Positions 55,154 to 64,000 are shown, counted from the first letter of the stretch. The stretch is DNA of 64,000 bases from Streptomyces sp. WZ-12 (GCF_028898845.1 NZ_CP118574.1:372001-436000), one strand, 5' to 3'. Numbers and translations: made by a program. Notes: generated from the sequence alone by a model not told the origin.

Positions 55154-55396
55154 GTGCGGCACCCAGAACGGATCATCGGCTCCGGCATCGACGACCCCGA
55201 CTTCGCCGACAGCCCCTCCCGGTTGATCGGCGACCCTGACGTGGAAACCACCCCCACCTCGCACTCCGAGTCGGGCAAGTCGACCTCCGTGAGCATGCGG
55301 CAGGGCGGATCCAGCGGTGCCTACGCCGGGCTGCGCGAGGCGCTTTCCGCCCTGTGGGTGGTGTGCTGGTCGACTGTGTGCCGTGCCCGATCGTGA
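55154..55396 (+). CDS. Possible small protein or gene remnant
   Basis: An 80-residue frame from GTG 55154 has high GC at third positions. It includes RIIGSGIDDPDFADSPSRL and a Ser/Thr-rich middle. No family was recognised and the ribosome site is weak. It may be the end of a decayed gene. Confidence 0.3.
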   Translation: MRHPERIIGSGIDDPDFADSPSRLIGDPDVETTPTSHSESGKSTSVSMRQGGSSGAYAGLREALSALWVVCWSTVCRARS

Positions 55397-55827
55397 ACCC
55401 GGGATGCGGACAACTTCGGCTCGCGTTTTCGGAGTTCGGCCTGACGCGGTCTTCCGGCAGGCCGAGTGGTTTCCCGAACGGATCTGGGGTCGTGGCGCCG
55501 AGCCGCCGGGCCGAGGGCACGTGCGGTCAATGTCGTCCTGTTCGCGCTGGCCAGCCGTCTGACGACCGGCACGGGAGGCGAGATGCGGGAGAGGCCGGAT
55601 TTCGCTGAGGCCCTGAACCGCGTGAACTCGACTTCCGTACCCTCCGGCCGACGGGCCGGTATCCGCTCGTTCGACGGTTCGTGCACCACTGCTCCACTGC
55701 GGAATCGGGGGCGACCCCGATTCCGCTCCGCTGCCGAAATGGCTGCGTGGTGCCGCCATGGGGAATCGGCGGCCTCGACAGTCCCCCGCGTCGCCCGGCG
55801 CGAGGGCCGACGGAAGAGGCTTGATCG

Positions 55828-57726
55828 TTGAGTAGAGACAACTATCCAGGGGTTGGCGAGGCTCAGCGGACCACCAGGGCGCGACGACGGCCGCGACGGT
55901 GGATCACCCCCGTGATCGCCGTGGTCAGCACGGTGGCGGCTCTGCTGACCGTTCCGTTGGCCGCCGCGCCGGCGCGCGCGGTCAACGGTGACGGCACTTC
56001 ACCGTTCGCCACGTACAACATGCGCGGATCCGACAACGGCTCCCGGTGGCGCTCGGAGATCGCACCGTTGGTGAGGCAGATCCCGGTGGTGGCGCTGCAG
56101 GAGGTCGGCTCCGGGCCACCCGAGCCGCCGGAAGGCGACAGCATCCGTTCGATACGGATCGGCAGGACCCGCCCCTACAACCAACCCAGTTCCTATCAGT
56201 TCAGCCGCTGGCGGGTCGCCAACGGCGTCGACCGTTATGTGTACTTCATGCAGACCGACCCCCGCAGGGTCGGCGCCAGCGGCCAGGACACTTGGGACGG
56301 TGGCCGGACCAACCTGGCGACCGTCAGCGACACCCCGGCCGACCAGGTCCAGGTGCTGGACAACCCCACCTACGACCCGAACCCGAACGCCCCGAACAAC
56401 CACTACCGGGCACGCCCACTGCTCGGCCTGCGGTTCGGAAACACCTGGTACTGGAATACCCACGCCCGCGGCGACGACGACCAGCAACTTCTGCGCACGG
56501 TCCGCGACTTCGCCGCCCGGAGTGACCAGCGCGGCCGGAACTGGGTCCTGGTCGGCGACTTCAACATCAACATCCTCAACCGCACCACCGACCAGGCCCG
56601 CGACCAGTCGCTGCACCTGAACGCCGACGAGCCCCTGCTGCGCACCGGCGAAGCGACGTACATCAACGGCAACACGCCCAGCGAGTTGGACTACGCGGTC
56701 ACGCGCGGCCTGCCCGCCGGCTTCACCGCGACCCGCCCGCGCGCTGGTGGATCCGACCACGCGGAGGTGCACTTCGCCCGCACACCACCGCCGGCCCAGG
56801 CACCCGTCCCGGCACACGTCTTCGCCACCGTGCTGGCCACGCCCACCGGCAACCTGCTCCAGGAGAACGCGGACCGCTCGATCGGGATCGGTGCCGCCCA
56901 CCACGACAACAACCAGACCTGGCGCATGTACACCACCGGCGCGGGCGCCCACTTCCTGCGCAACAACGCCATGGGGGACTGCGTCTCCCTATCGCCCAAC
57001 GTCCGTCGGGACGCCAGCTCCGCCCAGGTCGTCGCCGGTCGGTGTGACGACCCGAGGGCACAGTGGACGATCACCGACCCGCGGCCCGATCCGGAGTGGA
57101 ACGAGGACAACGGGGGACCTCAGCAGTGGCGGAACGTGACTGTCCCCGAGCTCTGCCTGACCCCGTCCGACAAGCAGGTGACCGCGACACCGTGCACCAA
57201 GGACGCCGGCCAGCGTTGGTGGGACAACGCCGCCGCACTGCCCAAGGACTGGCCGACGACCGCCGGCAACATACGCCTGGAATCCTCCTGGCTCGGCGGC
57301 CGCCTACGCCGGACCGGCTCGGTTCCCGGCACCGGCGTCTACACCGCGCCCACTCCGCCCAAGTGGTGGTGGATCTACTGGCTGTTCTACGAGCGTCAGG
57401 ACTTCGGCTGGAACATCCAGCGCATCAGCCCGGACGACAATCTGGTGCGGATCCAGAGCCTGGACGGCCGCAACCAGTGCCTGGGTGCCCGCGACGAGCA
57501 CGCCACCGAGCAGACGGACGCCGTACTGCGGACCTGCGACGACGCGCGCGGCGTCGACGGGGCCGGCCAACGCTGGCTGACCGAGACCTACGCGGACGGC
57601 ACCATCCGCTACCGCAACGAAGCCACCCACCTCTGTCTGCTGGCCCCCGACGCCAACCACGGCAACGTCAGCCTCTACACCTGCGACGACATCCCGGCCG
57701 AGCGCTGGAACGTGGTGCAACCCTGA
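55828..57726 (+). CDS. Secreted CdtB-like nuclease fused to ricin-type lectin region
   Basis: This is a 632-residue exported protein. The start is TTG 55828; the signal peptide (about 20-52) ends APARA. The DNase I-fold domain (about 55-318) keeps the catalytic set of CdtB toxins: N64 in ATYNMRG, E92 in ALQEVG, H212 in WNTHARG, D244/N246 in VGDFNIN, D288 in SELDYA and D310/H311 in GSDHAEV. The C-terminal half (about 330-632) has CVSLSPN, LCLTP, QCLGAR and LCLLAPD with Q/R-W repeats, typical of ricin-B beta-trefoils, perhaps two. Cytolethal distending toxin uses separate ricin-like CdtA/CdtC subunits, so this is a one-chain version. A glycan-targeted nuclease or phosphatase is the inference. 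It is alone with its own terminator. Confidence 0.86.
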   Translation: MSRDNYPGVGEAQRTTRARRRPRRWITPVIAVVSTVAALLTVPLAAAPARAVNGDGTSPFATYNMRGSDNGSRWRSEIAPLVRQIPVVALQEVGSGPPEPPEGDSIRSIRIGRTRPYNQPSSYQFSRWRVANGVDRYVYFMQTDPRRVGASGQDTWDGGRTNLATVSDTPADQVQVLDNPTYDPNPNAPNNHYRARPLLGLRFGNTWYWNTHARGDDDQQLLRTVRDFAARSDQRGRNWVLVGDFNINILNRTTDQARDQSLHLNADEPLLRTGEATYINGNTPSELDYAVTRGLPAGFTATRPRAGGSDHAEVHFARTPPPAQAPVPAHVFATVLATPTGNLLQENADRSIGIGAAHHDNNQTWRMYTTGAGAHFLRNNAMGDCVSLSPNVRRDASSAQVVAGRCDDPRAQWTITDPRPDPEWNEDNGGPQQWRNVTVPELCLTPSDKQVTATPCTKDAGQRWWDNAAALPKDWPTTAGNIRLESSWLGGRLRRTGSVPGTGVYTAPTPPKWWWIYWLFYERQDFGWNIQRISPDDNLVRIQSLDGRNQCLGARDEHATEQTDAVLRTCDDARGVDGAGQRWLTETYADGTIRYRNEATHLCLLAPDANHGNVSLYTCDDIPAERWNVVQP

Positions 57727-57746
57727 AGCTCTGAGCCCCATCGGGC

Positions 57747-57777
57747 CGCCCGGGCTGACGCACGGCCAGCCCGGGCG
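57747..57777. terminator. Hairpin terminator after the CdtB-like gene
   Basis: CGCCCGGGCTG (57747-57757) and CAGCCCGGGCG (57767-57777) form a perfect 11-bp stem with a 9-base loop, 20 bases after the stop codon and between convergent genes. Confidence 0.8.
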
Positions 57778-57816
57778 ACCCACCGGAGCGTGGTGCCGCC
57801 GGACTGTCGTCAGGTA

Positions 57817-58332
57817 TCAGCCGGAAGTCTCCTGCCCGCTCTCGTCGATGGGGGGTTGGAGTTCTGGTGCCCGGGTCGGCCAGGCGGCCGCGGCGGTGAG
57901 GAGGGAGACGATCAGGAGCAGGAAGAGGGCCCAGCGGTTGCCGTAGGATCCGCCGAGGTAGAGGGCGAGGGCTACCAGGGCGACGCCGAGGGCGGTGCCC
58001 AAGCCGCGGGCCATGTTCACCAGCCCTCCTCCGATGCCGGAGGAGCACGGGGGGATCGCTCCCATGATCAGGGCGTTGTTGGCCGGGGTGAACAGCCCCA
58101 GTCCCAGGCCGAGTAGTGCCAGCAGTGGTGTCAGCCAGGCCAGGCTCAGCGGTGAGCCGAGCATGGTCGCCAATGCCGCCGCACACACGACGGCTCCCGC
58201 CGCGCAGCGGCTGCGGTCGGACAGGGCCCTGGGCAGCACCCGATCCGCGCAGGCCGCCGTGAGCGCGAAGCCCGCCGGCAAAGCCGTCAGCACGGCCCCC
58301 GCGGTCAACTCGCTGTGACCGCGCAGGATCAC
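57817..58332 (-). pseudogene. MFS transporter, 5'-truncated remnant
   Basis: A 171-residue frame covers only the last five or so helices of an EmrB/QacA-type MFS transporter (TALPAGFALTAACADRVLP, then LGLGLGLFTPANNALIMGA and GIGGGLVNMARGLG). The N-terminal two thirds is absent upstream, where the sequence (58333-58570) shows no matching helices. The nominal GTG start lies inside a helix region. I therefore regard it as truncated and nonfunctional, probably through a deletion. Confidence 0.7.
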
Positions 58333-58571
58333 GACGGTCGAGTTGGGTGTCGAGGGACTGGCGGACGGTGAACGCGCGGGCGTAGCCGATGCGTACGTGG
58401 CCGGTCGGCTCGTCGGCCGCAGTCCGGGGGCGGAGTCAGGTAAGGGATCAGTCCTGGTGTGAGGGCGCGCACTGGTTCTGGTTGACGTCCCGCCCGCTTT
58501 GGTGAGCTTCCCCCGAGATGCGGAAGGTGTTGACAGAGAGTCAGATGGGTTTCGTGAGAGGAGCCCAGACG

Positions 58572-58901
58572 ATGCCTGACCCGAGGAAGTACCCGCTGGA
58601 GCTGCGGGTGGACGCGGTGGTCTACGGGCGGCTCGACGAACTGCTCCGGGACGGGCGCCGTCGGGGGCTGCCGACGGCGCCGCCTGAGCCGCTCGGTGAG
58701 AGCACTCGCGGCGCGTTGGAGCGGCTACTCAACTCGCAGTTGCCGCGCGAACTGGACTGGCCTGCGGCAGATCTGCCGCGGGCGACCGTCGGCACCGTGC
58801 TCTACGGGGCGATCCGCCCAGCAGATCCCGGCACCGACGGCTCAGGACTCCGGGCAGTCTTCCCGACGGCCCACGATGACGATCAGGAGGTGGGCTCGTG
58901 A
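58572..58901 (+). CDS. Small protein of unknown function, first gene of an SDR operon
   Basis: This is a 109-residue protein from ATG 58572 with GAGAGGAG upstream. PRKYPLELRVDAVVYGRL and a C-terminal acidic tail (HDDDQEVGS) are visible, with no domain recognised. Its stop overlaps the SDR start by four bases, so the two are co-translated. It might be a subunit or regulator of the SDR. Confidence 0.6.
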   Translation: MPDPRKYPLELRVDAVVYGRLDELLRDGRRRGLPTAPPEPLGESTRGALERLLNSQLPRELDWPAADLPRATVGTVLYGAIRPADPGTDGSGLRAVFPTAHDDDQEVGS

Positions 58902-59653
58902 CCGGGGCAGACGGCCGGGTGGCACTGGTGACAGGGGCCAGCAGCGGAATCGGTGCGGCCACCGCGGGTCTCCTTGCCGCACGAGGGATGCGCGTGGTGG
59001 TCAACTATCTGCGCAACACCAAGGCGGCCGACGAGGTCGTGGCCGACATCGAGGCCGCAGGCGGGCAGGCCATGGCCGTGCAGGCCGACGTGCGCGAGGC
59101 AGCGGCCGTCGAGAGCATGGTCGAGCAGGTCCAGGCGGCGTGGGGCGGCATCGACGTGCTCGTGCACAACGCGCTGATCCCGTATGCGGTCAAGTCGTTC
59201 CAGGACATGACGTGGGAAGAACTGGGCGGCAAGATCGACGCCGAGATGCATGCGGCGTTCGCGGTCACCAAGGCCGTCCTGCCCGCCATGAGCGCACAGG
59301 GCTGGGGACGCATCGTCTACATCAGCACCGGCCTCAGCCGCCGGCCCCGGACGGGCATGATCGCGCTGGGCGCGGCCAAGGCCGCCCTGGAGCAGTTCGC
59401 CCGTTACCTCGCCCAGGAACTGGGCCCGCAGGGCATCACGGTCAACATCGTCGCAGCCGGCCCGGTGGAGGACACTCGCATGGGGTCCGCGCTTGATGAG
59501 AAGACCAAGCAACGGCAGGTGGCCCTCACCCCCTTGGGCCGCCTGGCACGCCCGGCCGACGTCGCCCAAGCGGTCGCCTTCTACGCCGGCGAGGACAACT
59601 GCTTCATGACCGGCACCACGGCCGCGGTCAACGGCGGAATGTCGATGGACTGA
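58898..59653 (+). CDS. SDR-family oxidoreductase-like protein lacking the catalytic Tyr
   Basis: This is a 251-residue Rossmann-fold protein. The cofactor motif TGASSGIG (12-19) and VHNA replace the classical TGxxxGxG and NNAG lines. The catalytic Ser is present (S143, YIST) and the active-site Lys is K161, but the Tyr expected four residues before it is L157 (IALGAAKAAL). The C-terminal GPVEDTRMG and TGTTAAVNGG are normal for FabG/FabL-like proteins. It may bind NAD(P)(H) without classical dehydrogenase activity. It overlaps the 109-residue gene and precedes an NMT1-like binding protein by 52 bases. Confidence 0.85.
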   Translation: MTGADGRVALVTGASSGIGAATAGLLAARGMRVVVNYLRNTKAADEVVADIEAAGGQAMAVQADVREAAAVESMVEQVQAAWGGIDVLVHNALIPYAVKSFQDMTWEELGGKIDAEMHAAFAVTKAVLPAMSAQGWGRIVYISTGLSRRPRTGMIALGAAKAALEQFARYLAQELGPQGITVNIVAAGPVEDTRMGSALDEKTKQRQVALTPLGRLARPADVAQAVAFYAGEDNCFMTGTTAAVNGGMSMD

Positions 59654-59705
59654 AACCCGACCGGTATCCGCCGGACCATCACCTCAGCATCAAAGGAACA
59701 GCTTC

Positions 59706-60578
59706 ATGTACAGGATCGATCTCGCCTACGTCGGGCGGGGCCTGCACGAGGAACTGGCCGCCTACATCGCCGACCAGCAGGACTACTACGCCGACGAGGG
59801 CGTCCACGTCGCCCTGCGCGACGGCTGCACCTGGGACATCGAACGGCTGCGCCGCTGCGCCACCATCGGGCTCGGCCGGGCACTGCTCTCCCGCCTGACC
59901 GACGGCATCCCGTGGGTCGCCCTTGACGTCAACACCGACCACCCGCTGTTCTGGTTCCTGGCCCGCCACGGCCTGACCTCCCTGACCGACCTGGCCGGCA
60001 AACGACTGGCGGTACACGCCCCCCACACCCCACCCGGGTGCTTCGCCCGGATCGTGCTGCGCAAGGCCGGCCTCGACCCCGACCGCGACGTCGACACCGT
60101 CGTCCGCTCGCCCGGCGACTACGGCATGGACCTGCGCCGACTTCGCGAGGGCACGATCGACGCCGCCTACGTCGGCAGCACCATGGCGCCCGAGGCGGTC
60201 GCCGCCGCGCACGGCTGGCAAGTGCCGGCCTGGGTCGGCGACCACTTCCAGATCCCCACCGTGGGCGTGGCCGTCGACCCCACCTACATCGCCCCGGACG
60301 ACCCAGCGGTCCAGGCCGTCGTGCGAGCCCACCGGCGCGCCCTGCAGGTGATCCACGACGACCCCGACACCACCGTGCGGTACATGCGGACGTTCCTCGG
60401 CGGACAGACCGAGGACGAAGTCCGGGCCCACTACGAGACGTTCATCGCGCCGTACTTCACCACCGACGGCCAAGCCGACCTCGCGGTCGGCGACAGCGCG
60501 ATCACCGAGGTCGCCGCCGAACTCGGTGTCCCCGCCACCGTCACGGCAGCCGAGTTCTACCGCACCGCCACGGCCTAG
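59706..60578 (+). CDS. NMT1/THI5-like (ABC substrate-binding-fold) protein without signal peptide
   Basis: This is a 290-residue protein from ATG 59706 (AAAGGA upstream). The type II periplasmic-binding fold is seen in LTDLAGKRLAVHAPHTPPG, VLRKAGLDPDRDVDTV, GTIDAAYVGST and a C-terminal YMRTFLGGQTEDEV. The family covers SsuA/TauA and thiamine-precursor (THI5-like) proteins. No signal peptide or lipobox exists and no ABC permease or ATPase is nearby, so it may be a cytoplasmic enzyme-like or ligand-binding protein. It is probably co-transcribed with the SDR. Confidence 0.72.
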   Translation: MYRIDLAYVGRGLHEELAAYIADQQDYYADEGVHVALRDGCTWDIERLRRCATIGLGRALLSRLTDGIPWVALDVNTDHPLFWFLARHGLTSLTDLAGKRLAVHAPHTPPGCFARIVLRKAGLDPDRDVDTVVRSPGDYGMDLRRLREGTIDAAYVGSTMAPEAVAAAHGWQVPAWVGDHFQIPTVGVAVDPTYIAPDDPAVQAVVRAHRRALQVIHDDPDTTVRYMRTFLGGQTEDEVRAHYETFIAPYFTTDGQADLAVGDSAITEVAAELGVPATVTAAEFYRTATA

Positions 60579-60656
60579 AACCTGGCGACGCCGACGCTGT
60601 CAAAGCACGGGCAGTACCTCAAGACCGCCCACGCAACGATCGAAGCCAGCCCCGGG

Positions 60657-61061
60657 TCAGGCCCTGCCGACATTCCTGCCCGGCATCGGCTCAGCGAGTG
60701 CCGTTCGCCATTCAGGCGCACCGAAGGCGTCCGCGAAGTACTGCGTCTCGTGCACCACCTGCCCGTGGGCGAATTCCATGATGCTCACTGAATAGGTGGG
60801 CACCCCGTCGTACGTGATGACGCACTCGCTCACCCACAGATCCCCGCCGCCAACGATCCGGTGAACGGTGAAGTGCCGACTGGCAGGGTGTCCGCCGCGT
60901 TGCGCCGAAATCGTCGCGCGGCCCCGGAATCGTTCACCGGACTGGGGATAGTCGAGGATCGCGTCCGCCGCGTAGATGGCGTGCTCGGCTTCGGTATCCC
61001 CACGCTCCGACGCCCGCCAGTGTTCCTCGACTGCGGCCCTGGTACGGATGTCAGCATCCAT
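60657..61061 (-). CDS. SnoaL/NTF2-like protein
   Basis: This is a 134-residue protein from the ATG at 61061 (minus strand), with AGAAGGGA upstream. RAAVEEHWRASERGDTEAEHAIYAADAILDYPQSGERFRG is, in pieces, the standard SnoaL-like fold start, and YSVSIMEFAHGQVVHETQYF its end. Such proteins act as polyketide cyclases, isomerases or steroid-binding proteins. It lies 136 bases from the left end of the insertion sequence, whose insertion may have separated it from its promoter. Confidence 0.82.
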   Translation of the reverse strand: MDADIRTRAAVEEHWRASERGDTEAEHAIYAADAILDYPQSGERFRGRATISAQRGGHPASRHFTVHRIVGGGDLWVSECVITYDGVPTYSVSIMEFAHGQVVHETQYFADAFGAPEWRTALAEPMPGRNVGRA

Positions 61062-61201
61062 CGCACTGTCCCTTCTGCAGGCGGCCGGAGCGATCCGGGC
61101 ACCTGGGAACGCTTCGAAGATTCCTCCCGGGACGCCGGGTCGTTGAACGTCATGGGCAACGGGGACAGCGTAGATCGCCAAGGCCGCGACTCAGTCTTAA
61201 G

Positions 61202-63040
61202 CTTGACTCTGTCGGGGATCGTGGCGTTTCCCGGTGCGCCAGTGTGATCAGCGGGCATGCTCGGGGCTGTTTCGAAGACCGATGCAGTTGTCGAGGTGTC
61301 AGTTGTCGCTCCGTCCCCGTTTCGGTGAGCAAGTCCCGTCTCTGACCGTGCAGATCGCGCGGGCGAGTAACCCGGGCGGTACGACGGCGATGTGGGTGAG
61401 AGACCGGCTGGACGGGCTGTGGTGCGACGAGGACTTCGCCGACTGGTACCCGCGCGACGGACGCCCCGGCATCTCGCCCGCTCAGTTGGCCACCGTCTGT
61501 GTGCTGCAGTTCCTGCTCGGCCTGTCGGACCGGCAGGCAGCAGAAGCGGTCCGCTGCCGCATCGATTTCAAGTACGCCCTGGCCATGGAGTTAGACGATC
61601 CCGGCTTCCACCACAGCGTGCTGGCCGACTTCCGCGAGCGTCTCACCCAGGACGACCGCGCCGACCGTCTTCTCGATCTGGCGCTCGCGCGCCTGAAGGA
61701 GGCCGGACTCGTGCGCGAGCGCACCACGCAGCGCACCGACTCCACCCACGTCCTGGCCGCGGTGCGCGACCTGACCCGGCTGGAACTGGTCACCGAGGCC
61801 GTCCGTGCCGCGCTAGAAGAAGTAGCCCGCACGGCCGGGCATCTGCTGGTCGGCCTGGTCGACGAGGACTGGGGGCGCCGCTACGGCCGTCCGGTCCGTC
61901 TGGGCAAGAACCCCACCCGGCCCAAGACCAGGATCCTCGCCGCCGGCGGCGACGCCTGCCGCCTGCCGCCTGCTGGAACGCCTCCACCGGCACGGATCGG
62001 GCTACCGGCCCGGCCCGCAGGCCGAGGCGCTGCGACAGATCGTCGTGCAGAACTACTACCGCGACGCGGCAGGCCGCCTGCGCTGGCGCACCGCCGAGGA
62101 CGGCGGCCTGCCGCCCTCCTCCTCGGCAATCGTCTCGCCCTACGACACCACGGCACGTTACGTCCGTCACGGGCACATCATCCGCTGGAAGGGGTTCGCC
62201 GCGCATGTCACCGAGACGTGCGCCTCCAACAGCGTCAACGTGATTACGGATGTGGCCACCACCTCGGCCGCCACCAACGACGCCCAGGCCCTGCCTGGCA
62301 TCCACACCCGTCTGGCGCGTCGCAGCCTGCTGCCTGCCGAGCACCTGGTCGACGGCGGCTACACCTCTCTGGTTCATCTGGAACGAGCCGAGCGCGAACA
62401 TCAGGTCACTGTCAGCGGGCCGCTGCCGGGCAACCCCACCCGCCAGCACCGCAGGAACGAAGGTTTCGACCGGGACGACTTCCACATCGACTTTGACCGC
62501 CGACAAGTCACCTGTCCCCAGGGCAAGGTCAGCCAGGGCTGGCACGGCCCCTACCCGACCTCCTCGCCCACCGCGGCACCCCTGATCGTGGCACGGTTCA
62601 CCAAGAGCCAGTGTCAGCCGTGTCCGGACCGACCCCGGTGCACCAGCTCCCACCAGGGCGCCCGGAACGTGGGCTTCCCTCCACGAGAACTCCGCGACCT
62701 GCAAGTCCGCGTCCGCAGCGAGCAGCAGACACCCGAGTGGAAGGCCCGCTACGCGGTTCGCTCCGGAGTGGAGGGCACCATCAACGAGTTCGCCCACGGA
62801 CACGGCATGCGCCGCTGCCGCTACCGAGGACAGCCGAAAACTCACCTGCAACACGTGTTCACGGCCATCGCCGTGAACATCGAGCGCCTCAGCGGCCGGT
62901 CACTGACCGAGGAAGCCTCTTTACCGAGACCGCCGACCGCCTTCCAGACCTTCCTGGACCAGAACGACATCCCCCGGCCGAAGTCCTGGCGAACCCTCGG
63001 TACCTGAGCCCGACCATCCAAGATCCCCGACAGAGTCAAG
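61202..63040. mobile_element. IS1182-family insertion sequence (1,839 bp)
   Basis: The ends are perfect 19-bp inverted repeats: CTTGACTCTGTCGGGGATC at 61202-61220 and its complement at 63022-63040 (22 of 23 if extended). The 5-bp TTAAG flanks both ends (61197-61201 and 63041-63045) and is a likely target-site duplication. The single transposase gene inside is frameshifted. Confidence 0.85.
61303..63007 (+). pseudogene. IS1182-family transposase, frameshifted by a 7-bp duplication
   Basis: The gene starts at TTG 61303 (after GAGGTG), giving SLRPRFGEQVPS and FLLGLSDRQAAEAVRCRIDF, the IS1182 N-terminal domain. The DDE domain spans the break: TDSTH lies before it; [14 protein letters not shown] and [18 protein letters not shown] lie after it. 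At 61954-61967 the 7 bases GCCTGCC are duplicated in tandem, which shifts the frame by +1. Removing one copy restores a continuous 565-residue protein. The transposase is therefore inactive unless ribosomes shift frame. It also has an in-frame TTA codon (at about 61591). Confidence 0.88.
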
Positions 63041-63211
63041 TTAAGACGTTGTTTCACTTGGTGAGCTGCCAGTAGGGGCTGAACCTGGGGCCGTGCCGAG
63101 GAAAGCCGGAAAGTGTTCACCCGTCGCTCGTGGGTCAGCGGCAAACAGCGTGGAAGGTTGTGACGAGAAGGGGCATCAGGCGCCGACGGGCGGGGCGCAC
63201 AGCCCCCGGCG

Positions 63212-63958
63212 TCAGCCATCCAGCCGGTCGGAGCCCGTGGACGGCATCCGGGTCCGGTGGCCGCGTAGGGCGGGGCGGATCCGGTCGAGGAGGACGAGGG
63301 CCAGGGCCAGGACGTAGAAGGCCAGGGCGAAGACCACGGCGTTGGTGAGGACGCCCGGGTAGCCGTGGAGGTCGACGTCAACGAAGGGATAGGGGTAGCG
63401 GCCCTCGGTGCCGGGAGCGAGGAGGGCGCCGCGGATGAGGGCGAAGGGGAGGTAGAGGAGGGGGTAGGTGAGCCACTGCCAGGCAGAGCGGAACAGGAAG
63501 GCGCCGGGGGCCGTGAAGACGAGCCAGTCGAGGACGGCGGCGAGCGGGGTGGCGGTGTGGAGGAGTTGACTGGCGGCCGTTTCGAGGGGCGTGCGCTGGC
63601 TGGTCATGGCGAAGCCGCTGGCGTCGTTGGACAGCACGAAGTGGAAGACGAGTCCGGTGATGCAGATGTACAGCAGTGCGGCGCCGGTGATGCGCGGGGA
63701 GAGGGCCGGCCGCCCGGTCCAGGCGCGGTGGGCGGACCAGGCGAAGACGACGACCAACAGGATGTTGGACTGGATCGTGAAGTAGCTGAAGAGCCGGCCC
63801 AGATCGTGCGAGGCGGCCACGTCCAGTGCGATGCCGGTGACTCCGATCAGGGCCGCGAGCGCACGGAAGGCTGCCGCGACGGGGCGGCGGGGCCGGGCGG
63901 CGGGCTCGGCGGAGGCCGCAACGGCCGTCGAAGTCGTGGGGGATATCGGATCGAGCAT
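63212..63958 (-). CDS. Pr6Pr/FAR-17a-like membrane protein
   Basis: This is a 248-residue protein with six or more helices from the ATG at 63958 (minus strand). Conserved lines include FSYFTIQSNILLVVVFAWSA, LYICITGLVFHFVLS, LLHTATPLAAVLDWLVF and GRYPYPFVDVDLHGYPGV, with His residues in helices. These match the Pr6Pr family of actinobacterial membrane proteins, distantly like the AIG1/FAR-17a hydrolases. Function is unknown; a lipid-related role is a guess from the distant relatives. Confidence 0.8.
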   Translation of the reverse strand: MLDPISPTTSTAVAASAEPAARPRRPVAAAFRALAALIGVTGIALDVAASHDLGRLFSYFTIQSNILLVVVFAWSAHRAWTGRPALSPRITGAALLYICITGLVFHFVLSNDASGFAMTSQRTPLETAASQLLHTATPLAAVLDWLVFTAPGAFLFRSAWQWLTYPLLYLPFALIRGALLAPGTEGRYPYPFVDVDLHGYPGVLTNAVVFALAFYVLALALVLLDRIRPALRGHRTRMPSTGSDRLDG

Positions 63959-64000
63959 CGGCCCACCCTACGGTCCGACTCCGGAACGGCTTCCTCCGGC

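Larger units (their letters stand above)
54863..55827. other. 965-base region, largely noncoding, with short direct repeats and one coding-like stretch
   Basis: A 19-bp sequence (CGCCGGGATCACGCGTACC) occurs at 54931-54949 and again at 54958-54976. The segment 55154-55396 (+) has strong codon third-position GC and could be a real small gene or remnant. The rest shows no consistent coding signal. Confidence 0.4.

Overview
The window is high-GC actinobacterial DNA, most probably from a Streptomyces chromosome. The evidence is very high third-position GC, GTG/TTG starts, rare TTA (bldA-type) codons in a few genes, a SARP/AfsR regulator, an EACC1 protein, a PE-PPE/cutinase-like hydrolase and many secreted enzymes with Streptomyces-like signal peptides. 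No rRNA, tRNA or CRISPR array was seen. Much of the window looks accessory: singletons, gene remnants, one insertion sequence and conflict-type genes.

Layout. 1-0.9 kb: end of a PepSY-type membrane protein and a DUF5134-like protein. 1.1-6.0 kb: three exported cell-wall-type proteins (a bifunctional PBP with degenerate transpeptidase motifs, a NodB-like deacetylase, an Amidase_6-like protein). 6.3-9.3 kb: SARP-NB-ARC-TPR regulator. 9.3-19.3 kb: mixed genes including a cutinase-like hydrolase, GNAT, VanZ, a molybdopterin oxidoreductase, a coiled-coil protein, a secreted HAD phosphatase and an AhpD-like protein behind a perfect ECF41-type promoter. 19.4-21.2 kb: MFS exporter divergent from an HxlR regulator around a near-perfect dyad. 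21.2-24.7 kb: internally deleted oxidoreductase, orphan EACC1, cupin, beta-carbonic anhydrase and NUDIX.

24.7-34.3 kb is the most notable block: a 1,943-residue TIR / calcineurin-like / NACHT / pentapeptide / 15 x WD40 protein, a divergent ArsB-like permease, and a tight operon of an IMPase-like phosphatase, a cupin and a two-TM protein. This looks like a biological-conflict (anti-phage or self/non-self) island. 35.4-38.6 kb is a persulfide/thiosulfate (cst-like) regulon: MBL-rhodanese, TSUP permease, CstR-like repressor and rhodanese-DUF2892, with three copies of a TACCCC-NN-GGGGTA operator.

38.8-45.9 kb: frameshifted APH-type kinase, DedA protein, and a MacAB-like efflux operon (lipoprotein, adaptor, ATPase, permease) divergent from its likely two-component system. 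46.0-54.9 kb: flavin-dependent oxygenase; two divergent sulfite-oxidase-fold/cytochrome b units, one fused and one split; and a four-gene overlapping glycosyltransferase/methyltransferase operon. 55.8-57.7 kb: a secreted CdtB-like nuclease fused to ricin-type lectin sequence, a one-chain relative of cytolethal distending toxin. 57.8-64 kb: truncated MFS gene, a small operon with an SDR lacking its catalytic Tyr and an NMT1-like binding protein, a SnoaL-like protein, an IS1182-family element whose transposase is broken by a 7-bp tandem duplication, and a Pr6Pr-type membrane protein.
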